Origin: Flavobacterium xinjiangense
Lineage (GTDB): Bacteria > Bacteroidota > Bacteroidia > Flavobacteriales > Flavobacteriaceae
Direction: 5' to 3'
Length of the DNA: 64,000 bases
Assembly (NCBI RefSeq): GCF_900142885.1
Contig: NZ_FRCL01000004.1
Location: 1-64,000 of the forward strand
Numbering within the stretch: position 1 is the first letter of the stretch; each line of letters starts with the position of its first letter. Under the pieces are notes generated by a model, which did not search any database, was not told where the DNA came from, and saw only the letters and a list, made by a program, of their open reading frames with translations. Below, piece by piece: positions 57,584-64,000 of this stretch. The position numbers were made by a program, and so were the translations under genes.

Positions 57584-57617
57584 CAAACTCAAATTATTTT
57601 TGAGTCAGAATAAAAAA

Positions 57618-58010
57618 GGGGTCGACTGGTTTTGACAGCAAGTCGAATTGATAAGTAAGCACGTCGAGCATTGAGACCTTGCTCGTAAATATAAGATCTT
57701 ACAATTTTACACGGCGAAAATAACTACGCTCTAGCTGCATAATCTGAATTATAGTAAGATTAGCCTCGTTCCTATCAGATAGGAAAGCAGGATTCTCCTT
57801 GAAAGCCTTGGTTTGTGGCGTTCAGTAAAGGGGAACCGTAAAAATAAACCTAGATTTCCATGAGCTTCGGGTGGATTTCAAAATTAAGAAGATAAGTATC
57901 GTGTGGCTGTTTCTGGCCTAGCACAATATCGAAAACTCAATCAGGAAATAAACGCGTAGAAAGCTTTTTAGTTGCTTGTTTGGACCCGAGTTCGATTCTC
58001 GGCGACTCCA
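57618..58010 (+). ncRNA. ssrA: Transfer-messenger RNA (tmRNA)
   Basis: tmRNA rescues stalled ribosomes and tags the incomplete protein for degradation. The 5' end GGGGTCGACTGGTTTTGACA pairs with the 3' end, where TTCGATTCTCGGCGACTCCA forms the T arm and acceptor strand. The tag reading frame starts at GGC (57713) and encodes GENNYALAA before TAA (57740-57742). CCA is not encoded, so the tail is added. Pseudoknot-rich sequence lies between the tag and the 3' arm. A terminator follows. Confidence 0.97.
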
Positions 58011-58015
58011 CAGAA

Positions 58016-58055
58016 AAAAATCCATTTTACTACCAGTAAAATGGATTTTTTATTT
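58016..58055 (+). terminator. Terminator after ssrA
   Basis: AAAAATCCATTTTACT (58016-58031) pairs perfectly with AGTAAAATGGATTTTT (58035-58050) around a 3-nt loop, then further T. Confidence 0.92.
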
Positions 58056-58140
58056 TTATTAAGACCATCTTTTAATTTACGACAGCTATCTCGGTACTAT
58101 TATAAATTTTGTAGTTTTACCTTACATACTTCAGATTCTA

Positions 58141-58995
58141 ATGAAAGATAAACTAATAAACATTCCTCCTGTACCTGCAGTTCTCTTTGCTATAATTAGC
58201 GTACAATCTGGGGCAGCAATAGCTAAAGGTCTTTTCCCCGTTATAGGCGCAACAGGAACCGCTTCTTTGCGAATTGCAATTTCGGCCATTATTTTACTAG
58301 CCGTTTACCGGCCAAATTTATCTAAAATTACTTCCGTGCAATGGAAATTTGTAATACCCTACGGGTTATCCTTGGGAGCGATGAATTTAATCTTTTATAT
58401 GGCAATAGAACGAATTCCTATTGGTTTAGCTGTTACTTTGGAATTCATAGGTCCTCTTTTAGTAGCCGTTTTGGGTTCCAAACGTATCATCGATTTTCTA
58501 TGGGTATTGCTCGCTGCAGCCGGAATTATTTTAATTGCTCCGTGGTCAAATAATGGAATGGACCCTTTAGGAGTTCTATTTGCGCTTTTAGCTGGAGCAT
58601 TGTGGGCATCGTACATTGTTTTAGGAGGGAAAATTTCGAAAATTATGGAAGGTGGTAAGGCCGTAGCTACAGGAATGCTCTTTGCTTCCCTACTTATTGT
58701 GCCCTTTGGGATAATTGGAAACGGGCTAAACAACCTAACACCAAACCTTTGGGGGTTGGGAATTGCTCTAGCTCTATTATCCAGTGCTATTCCTTTTACA
58801 CTAGAAATGAAAGCCCTTGGTCAGATGCCTGCCCGAACTTTCAGTATTTTAATGAGCTTAGAACCTGCCGCTGCTTCCATTTGTGGATTAGTTTTTTTAC
58901 AGGAATATTTAAGTGTTAATGAAATATTGGCTGTGATTTTTGTCATAATAGCCTCAGTTGGAGCAACGCTTACTTCCCGGCAAAAAAAAATATAA
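58141..58995 (+). CDS. EamA-family (DMT) transporter, RhtA-like
   Basis: The 284-residue membrane protein has about ten hydrophobic helices in two homologous halves. ISVQSGAAIAKGLFPVIGATGTASLR, the loop GLSLGAMNLIFYMAIERIPIGLAV and the C-terminal MSLEPAAASICGLVFLQEYL are typical of RhtA/YdcZ-type amino-acid or metabolite exporters. RhtA exports threonine and homoserine in E. coli, but the substrate here is not established. It is transcribed alone after ssrA. Confidence 0.85.
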   Translation: MKDKLINIPPVPAVLFAIISVQSGAAIAKGLFPVIGATGTASLRIAISAIILLAVYRPNLSKITSVQWKFVIPYGLSLGAMNLIFYMAIERIPIGLAVTLEFIGPLLVAVLGSKRIIDFLWVLLAAAGIILIAPWSNNGMDPLGVLFALLAGALWASYIVLGGKISKIMEGGKAVATGMLFASLLIVPFGIIGNGLNNLTPNLWGLGIALALLSSAIPFTLEMKALGQMPARTFSILMSLEPAAASICGLVFLQEYLSVNEILAVIFVIIASVGATLTSRQKKI

Positions 58996-59408
58996 TTTAG
59001 TTTTACTTATTTTCATATTCTTTTTTAAAATTTACTCGCTTTGTCCAATTACTAATATAGTTCAAACTACTTTGGACTATCCGCAAAATTTGCTTTGAAA
59101 GCCTCAAATCTTAGGTTTTAATAGCTTTTACTTTTTTATTACTGTAAAACCGAAAAAAGCAAAATAATAATTAAAAAAAAAATATCCCGGACTCATCGAC
59201 ACTGCCTTTGGCACAATTATAGTTAGCCAACTTCCTTATTTCTAAAGGATTAATAATTATTTCACCTGAATGCTTTTAAGTAAGCTTCCTAGAAAAAATT
59301 CGAAAATTCAGTAGTGATTATAAACTTCTATGTAACATTAGTCACCAATATTAATAAAATCATCAACTAATTTTGTCAAATAAATTAGAAACTAAAAAAA
59401 TAAACGAT
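58996..59408 (+). promoter_or_regulatory. Spacer before the sulfur cluster, with a -7 box
   Basis: There is no gene. TAATTTTG at 59368-59375 is a perfect -7 match 34 bp before the ATG at 59409. An apparent TTG start at 59373 lies inside this box and is therefore not a start. The rest is A+T-rich, with no clear terminator after the transporter. Confidence 0.5.
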
Positions 59409-60809
59409 ATGTATTTTCAACACATTTACGACAAGAGTCTTGCCCAAGCAAGTTATTTTATTGGCTGTCAAAAAGCAGGAGTAGCCGCAGTGATCGATCC
59501 TAAAAGAGATGTAGATACGTATCTCGAAATTGCTAAACAGAACAATATGAAAATTACTCATATTTTAGAAACACACATTCATGCTGATTTTCTTGCAGGC
59601 TCCAGAGAACTTGCTGCTTTAACGGGTGCCCAAATGTACCTTTCAGCGGAAGGCGGACCTGGTTGGGAATATGAATTTCCTCATGTTGACGTAAAAGATG
59701 GTGCTATTTTAAAACTAGGAAACTTAAAAATAGAAGTAGTTCACACGCCGGGACACACACCGGAAAGCATCAGTTTTCTTTTGACTGATACACCTGCCAG
59801 CGACGAGCCGGTAATGTTATTCACTGGTGACTTTGTATTTGTTGGCGACATAGGAAGACCTGATTTGTTGGAAAAAGCAGCAGGAATGAAAGGAACTCAA
59901 GAAATTGGTGCTAAACAAATGTATCAGTCCATAAAGAAATTTGAATCATTACCAGACTTTATCCAAGTATGGCCTGGCCATGGAGCAGGTTCTGCTTGCG
60001 GAAAAGCATTAGGAGCAGTTCCAAGTACTACTGTAGGATATGAAAAAATACGAAACTGGGCTTTCCAACATAAAAATGATGAAGCTGGATTTGTAAAATA
60101 TTTATTGGAAGACCAGCCGGAACCACCTAAGTATTTTGCAATGATGAAAAAGCTAAATAAAATAGATCGCCCGCTTCTTACCAGTGTTCCAAAATTAAAA
60201 CAACTGGATTATGCACCGTTATCTGCAGCTTTAGCAAAGGGAACTAAATTGATTGACGCCAGAGATAAAACGGAATTTTCCAAAGGTTTTATTCCGGGAA
60301 GCATCAACATTCAAGGAAATAATTCGTTTGCCACTTGGGCAGGATGGTTACTTACTTATGACGAGTCTTTTATCTTGCTTGCAGATGAATCGCAACTGGA
60401 TGATCTGACTCGAAAACTTATGAGAATAGGCCTTGACAATATTCAAGGTTACATTCCTTCTACAAAAATATGGGAAGAAAATGGTGGTTCTTTAGAGACG
60501 GTCAATCAGATTTCATTAGAGGAATTTAAAACTTTGCAACAAGATAAGGACGTTCAAGTAGTGGACCTTCGTGGAGCTGCTGAATATAATGCAGGTCATA
60601 TCAAAGGCGCTGACAATGTATTTGTAGGCACTATACTAAACAATCTGGACAAAATTAGTAAAGATAAAAAAGTATTAATCCATTGCCAAGGTGGTGACAG
60701 GGCAGCAATAGCGTACTCATTGCTTGCAAGAAACGGCTACAAAAACATACTCAATTATTCCCCAGGAATGAATGAATGGATCAAAGAAAACAATCTTATT
60801 GAATACTAA
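59409..60809 (+). CDS. MBL-fold persulfide dioxygenase fused to two rhodanese domains (CstB-like)
   Basis: The 466-residue protein has a metallo-beta-lactamase domain (about 1-230) with THIHADFLAG, HTPGHTPESISF, FTGDFVFVGDIG and WPGHGAGSACGK, matching ETHE1/CstB-type non-heme iron persulfide dioxygenases. It is followed by a rhodanese-like domain without the active-site Cys (about 250-340) and a second (about 370-466) with the active Cys in LIHCQGGDRAA. CstB converts persulfides to thiosulfate. The promoter box at 59368-59375 favours the ATG at 59409. The small rhodanese follows by 11 bp. Confidence 0.88.
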   Translation: MYFQHIYDKSLAQASYFIGCQKAGVAAVIDPKRDVDTYLEIAKQNNMKITHILETHIHADFLAGSRELAALTGAQMYLSAEGGPGWEYEFPHVDVKDGAILKLGNLKIEVVHTPGHTPESISFLLTDTPASDEPVMLFTGDFVFVGDIGRPDLLEKAAGMKGTQEIGAKQMYQSIKKFESLPDFIQVWPGHGAGSACGKALGAVPSTTVGYEKIRNWAFQHKNDEAGFVKYLLEDQPEPPKYFAMMKKLNKIDRPLLTSVPKLKQLDYAPLSAALAKGTKLIDARDKTEFSKGFIPGSINIQGNNSFATWAGWLLTYDESFILLADESQLDDLTRKLMRIGLDNIQGYIPSTKIWEENGGSLETVNQISLEEFKTLQQDKDVQVVDLRGAAEYNAGHIKGADNVFVGTILNNLDKISKDKKVLIHCQGGDRAAIAYSLLARNGYKNILNYSPGMNEWIKENNLIEY

Positions 60810-60820
60810 AAACAATAATT

Positions 60821-61138
60821 ATGTTTGGAATTTTTAAAAATATATTTTCAAAAAAAAATACAATACAAATGGAAAAATCAATAAAAGAAGGCGCGTTCCT
60901 TGTAGATGTGCGAACACCTGCTGAATTTGCCGAAGGTCATGTAAATGGATCGACCAATATTCCTTTGGATAAAGTTGCGAGTCAATTAGAAAAATTTAAA
61001 GGAAAAGATCCAATTATTGTTTTCTGTCGAAGCGGGAATCGCAGCGGTCAGGCCAAAATGATTTTGGAACAAAATGGTTTCAAAAACGTCATAAATGGCG
61101 GTATCTGGCAAGATGTAAAAGAAGCAATCAGCAAATAA
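60821..61138 (+). CDS. Rhodanese-domain sulfurtransferase
   Basis: The 105-residue protein is a single rhodanese domain: GAFLVDVRTPAEFAEGHVNGSTNIPL, then the active-site loop VFCRSGNRSGQA with the catalytic Cys that carries a persulfide. The N terminus (MFGIFKNIFSKKN) is short and basic, and a second ATG at 60869 would give a bare domain. It lies 11 bp after the CstB-like gene and is likely translationally linked to it in sulfur handling. Confidence 0.9.
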   Translation: MFGIFKNIFSKKNTIQMEKSIKEGAFLVDVRTPAEFAEGHVNGSTNIPLDKVASQLEKFKGKDPIIVFCRSGNRSGQAKMILEQNGFKNVINGGIWQDVKEAISK

Positions 61139-61305
61139 TTATTTTACCATAATAAGTTGCAGTTTAAAGCAATAAATTGAATTGTTTTAAACTGAACCAT
61201 TATTATTTTTTAATAATCGAAATTTGATTTTTGTAGAAGAAATTAAACTGAATTTGTACCTTCCTGCGCAAATAAAAAATAAACTTCTTTTAGAATTAAT
61301 ACAAA

Positions 61306-61626
61306 ATGAACAATACTATGGAAACGAAAAAAGTAATGAATAAAGACTTAATTTTAAGAGAAAAGTTAGCATTACAACGAACGACACTAGCTAATCAATC
61401 TACTTTTCTCGCCTTTTTGAGAACGTCCATGTATTTTTTGATTGCTGGTCTGAGTTTGAAAAATTTGTTGAAAGTCGAAAATAGTTTACTCATTGAAATT
61501 GCACTTTTTATTGCTTCATTGGTCATTTTCGTTTTTGGCACTGTCAATTATTTGAAGCACAAGAAATCCATATCCACAAATAAAAAACACATAGGTGACT
61601 ACCAGTTAGAATATTACAAATTATAA
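61306..61626 (+). CDS. DUF202 membrane protein
   Basis: The 106-residue protein has an N-terminal soluble segment with REKLALQRTTLANQSTFLAFLRTS, the DUF202/YidH hallmark, and two hydrophobic helices (about residues 40-60 and 65-83). The function is unknown. It lies in the sulfur cluster, 167 bp after the rhodanese gene. Nearby in-frame ATGs at 61318 and 61336 are possible alternative starts. Confidence 0.8.
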   Translation: MNNTMETKKVMNKDLILREKLALQRTTLANQSTFLAFLRTSMYFLIAGLSLKNLLKVENSLLIEIALFIASLVIFVFGTVNYLKHKKSISTNKKHIGDYQLEYYKL

Positions 61627-61720
61627 TAGTATTCCTTTCTTGTATCAAAAATATATGCTTCAACACAGTACTAAGGCAACCAATAACTGTTTTTTAATTT
61701 TAAAATAAATAACGTATCAA

Positions 61721-62944
61721 TTGAAAACAAATACAATCAAACTAGGACTCAAAGAAAATTGGAAACAATTTACTATTTTGATTATCGTCAATGCCTTTGT
61801 TGGTGGAATGGTAGGAATGGAAAGAACCATTATTCCAAAGTTAGCCGAGATTGAATTTCGCATTGCATCAAAAACGGCTATTCTATCTTTCATAATTGCT
61901 TTTGGGATTACTAAAGCCATCACCAACTATTTTACGGGTAAGCTGGCAAATTATTTTGGCAGAAAAAATTTACTCTTATTTGGCTGGTTTTTAGCTTTAC
62001 CAATCCCTTTTATTTTGATTTATGCAGAATCCTGGAATTGGGTGATTTTTGCCAATATTCTGTTAGGCATCAGCCAAGGACTGACCTGGAGCAGTACGGT
62101 GGTGATGAAAATTGATTTGGTTGGAGAAAATGATCGTGGACTGGCTATGGGACTCAACGAATTTGCCGGATATTTTGCAGTTGGATTAGTTGCGTTTCTC
62201 TCTGGCTATATTGCCCAAAATTATGGAATTACGCCTTACCCTTTTTACTTGGGAATCGGAATTTCCATATCCGGTTTTTTATTGACTTTGCTTTTTGTGA
62301 AAGATACACGAGTATTTGTACACCAAGAAAACACGACTAATAAAACAGAAAAATTAGATTATATTTTTTTGGAAACTACATTCAAAAACAAAACATTAAG
62401 TGCCATAACGCAAGCTGGATTAGTCAATAACCTGAATGACGGAATGATCTGGGGATTATTGCCCATTGTATTACTTTCTCTGCATTACGATTCTCAAAAC
62501 ATTGGAATCATAACTGCTATCTACCCTGCTGTTTGGGGTTTTGGACAATTGATTACCGGTAAAATGTCAGATGTTTATTCGAAAAAAAAGATGCTGTTTT
62601 GGGGAATGTTACTACAGGGAATAGCGATTCTCTTTATTCCTTTTGCTGAAGAATTTTATCAATTGACCACCATTTCAGCCTTTTTGGGATTAGGAACAGC
62701 GTTAGTTTATCCTACCTTTTTATCCGCGATCGCACAGGCTACAAATCCTAATCAAAGAGCCGAAAGTATTGGCACCTTCAGGCTTTGGAGAGATTTAGGT
62801 TATGCAATAGGTGCCATTATTTCAGGAATAACTGCTGATTTATTTGGAGTCAATTATGCTATTGTACTGATAGGATTGATTACCATTATATCGTCCTTGA
62901 TTATTGAAATCAGAATGCCGAAAGATACTGTAGTAAAAGAATAA
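61721..62944 (+). CDS. Major facilitator superfamily transporter
   Basis: The 407-residue membrane protein has about twelve hydrophobic segments. The loop after helix 2 (NYFTGKLANYFGRKNLLLFG) carries the MFS GxLaDxxGRk pattern and reappears in the second half (GKMSDVYSKKKMLFWG). The start is a TTG at 61721: a stop lies five codons upstream and the next ATG would delete the first helix. The substrate is unknown. It sits within the sulfur-handling genes but could be unrelated. Confidence 0.85.
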   Translation: MKTNTIKLGLKENWKQFTILIIVNAFVGGMVGMERTIIPKLAEIEFRIASKTAILSFIIAFGITKAITNYFTGKLANYFGRKNLLLFGWFLALPIPFILIYAESWNWVIFANILLGISQGLTWSSTVVMKIDLVGENDRGLAMGLNEFAGYFAVGLVAFLSGYIAQNYGITPYPFYLGIGISISGFLLTLLFVKDTRVFVHQENTTNKTEKLDYIFLETTFKNKTLSAITQAGLVNNLNDGMIWGLLPIVLLSLHYDSQNIGIITAIYPAVWGFGQLITGKMSDVYSKKKMLFWGMLLQGIAILFIPFAEEFYQLTTISAFLGLGTALVYPTFLSAIAQATNPNQRAESIGTFRLWRDLGYAIGAIISGITADLFGVNYAIVLIGLITIISSLIIEIRMPKDTVVKE

Positions 62945-62981
62945 GGTCATAACCATTAAAAGCATAACTTTTTAGAAAGCA

Positions 62982-63568
62982 ATGCTTCAAAATAAAAAAA
63001 TGAACTGGAAAACACTAAAAAAATCAACACTGCACAATATGTTTTTTATTGCATTAATAGCAATACTGCTATTCAGTCCTTTGGGCACTTTTGTAAAAAT
63101 ACAATTAAACCGATTAATTGCCTTTTCGCCAAAAACAATTGCTGTAACAGACCAAAAAAACTGTCAACTTATCAATGGCAATTAGTAGACGCCACGGGAA
63201 AAAGTGTATCGCTCGAAGCATATAAAGGAAAAATAATATTCATTAATTTCTGGGCCACATGGTGTCCGCCATGTATTGCCGAAATGCCAAGCTTCCAAAA
63301 TTTATATGCTAATTATCAGGATAAAATAATCTTTTTGTTTGTGACAACCGATTCCTTTGAAAAAGCAAATACATTTATGAACAAGGAAAATCTTACCCTT
63401 CCTGTCTACCAATCGATTACAAATCCTCCCTTAGAAATGGAATCATCTACAATACCTGCCACTTTTCTCATTGACAAACAAGGAAATATTGTTTTAGCCA
63501 AAATTGGAACAGCAAATTGGAACAGTGATTCTTTCCGAGGAAAGTTAGACCAGTTACTAAAAAAATAA
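62982..63568 (+). CDS. TlpA-like thioredoxin-fold protein, reading frame changes by -1 at 63155-63161
   Basis: The first part (62982 to the frame change) has a membrane or signal segment (TLHNMFFIALIAILLFSPLG). The second frame continues LSTYQWQLVDATGKSVSLEA and INFWATWCPPCIAEMPSFQN, with the TlpA/ResA active site WCPPC, and ends at 63568. The frames join exactly at A AAA AAC (63155-63161) read as CAA AAA AAC, so a -1 slip yields a complete 195-residue protein. Without it, translation stops at TAG 63183. It may be programmed frameshifting, transcriptional slippage, a broken gene or an assembly error at seven A. Confidence 0.75.
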
Positions 63569-63661
63569 AATCATTGTCATTTTTTATTTTTTTCTTGTGT
63601 GACAAAAGTAACATAGCAACTCATTTATATATTCAATCTTTGCAGTAATAAAAAAATAATT

Positions 63662-64000
63662 ATGTCAATTTTAGAATTAATCAGAGAACCTTGGCCTTGG
63701 TATATTGCAGGCCCATTAGTGGGACTTACAGTTCCGGCTTTATTAATCATTGGAAACAAATCATTTGGCATTAGTGCCTCATTACGTCATACTTGTGCCA
63801 TATGCTTACCGGCAAACATTAAATTTTTCAAATACGATTGGAAAAAAGAAATTTGGAATATGTTTTTCGTTTTCGGTATTTTATTGGGAGGTGTAATTGC
63901 GTTTAGTTTCTTATCAAATCCAAATCCAATCAGCATTGATGGAAATCTAAAAGCAGAATTAGCAACTTATGGCGTTACTAACATCAATGGAATGTTACCG
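63662..64000 (+). CDS. YeeE/YedE-family sulfur-transport membrane protein, partial
   Basis: The first 113 residues are visible. MSILELIREPWPWYIAGPLV, a hydrophobic helix VGLTVPALLIIGNKSFGISA, the paired-cysteine region RHTCAICLP and a second helix are typical of YeeE/YedE transporters of sulfur compounds such as thiosulfate. The gene continues past the right edge. It follows the TlpA-like gene by about 93 bp, consistent with a sulfur-handling cluster. Confidence 0.8.
   Translation, partial: MSILELIREPWPWYIAGPLVGLTVPALLIIGNKSFGISASLRHTCAICLPANIKFFKYDWKKEIWNMFFVFGILLGGVIAFSFLSNPNPISIDGNLKAELATYGVTNINGMLP

Noticed and set aside
59373..59408. TTG start giving a longer CstB-like protein
   Set aside because: The TTG is the last three bases of a perfect TAATTTTG promoter box, so transcription begins after it. 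The ATG at 59409 gives the usual start.

Overview
This window looks like a chromosomal segment of a Flavobacterium or close relative (Bacteroidota, Flavobacteriaceae). The evidence is the A+T-rich sequence, many promoters of the Bacteroidota type (TTG, about 19-20 bp, TAnnTTTG), a tmRNA whose tag ends in GENNYALAA, a short MenE, and outer-membrane and lipoprotein types common in this group. Almost all of it is ordinary core genome. The only mobile DNA is the end of an IS3-type insertion sequence at the extreme left edge.

Layout. 0-4.3 kb (minus strand): an IS3-type transposase end, a secreted TPR protein and gyrA. 4.5-9.1 kb (plus): clpC, a RimB-like/RimK-like fusion and a DUF421 membrane protein. 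9.2-12.8 kb (minus): PiT phosphate transporter, its DUF47 partner and a histidine ammonia-lyase. 13.3-18.3 kb (plus): the threonine operon thrA-thrB-thrC, preceded by a 34-residue leader peptide with seven Thr codons in a row and a terminator-like hairpin. 18.4-22.7 kb: SYLF protein, acetyltransferase, AHSA1-type protein, a DUF3037/HipA-like pair and NnrD. 22.9-29.6 kb (plus): S10 peptidase, GcvT, tail-specific protease, YebC-type regulator and a DMT-type permease. 30-38 kb: an unusual 690-residue PLP-fold protein, a cysteine-synthase-family enzyme, oligopeptidase B, YbaB, a lipoprotein and threonine aldolase. 38-43.3 kb: prfB with its programmed +1 frameshift, an L,D-transpeptidase, lpxD and an acyl-CoA carboxylase beta subunit. 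43.3-57.5 kb: two lipoprotein hydrolases, an outer-membrane-like protein, DoxX, menE, a CPBP protease, an ArsC-like protein, an outer-membrane receptor, fumC, a saccharopine-dehydrogenase-like enzyme and a serine hydrolase. 57.6-58.0 kb: ssrA. 59.4-64 kb: a sulfur-handling cluster (persulfide dioxygenase-rhodanese, rhodanese, DUF202, MFS, TlpA-like, YeeE/YedE).

Genes that work together: ThrA, ThrB and ThrC make threonine from aspartate under what looks like attenuation control. PiT and DUF47 form a phosphate uptake pair. The right-end cluster resembles the persulfide detoxification sets built around CstB/ETHE1-type enzymes.

The most interesting signals are: (1) a family of structured intergenic elements with conserved flanks and a swapped central hairpin (24557-24644, 53181-53265, and a related form at 20429-20546); (2) the threonine leader and attenuator; (3) a canonical A AAA AAC slippery heptamer exactly where the TlpA-like gene changes frame; (4) the orphan PLP-fold protein at 30 kb; and (5) an inverted repeat overlapping the phosphate-operon promoter. 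I did not see a CRISPR array, prophage, restriction system or recognisable new defence system.
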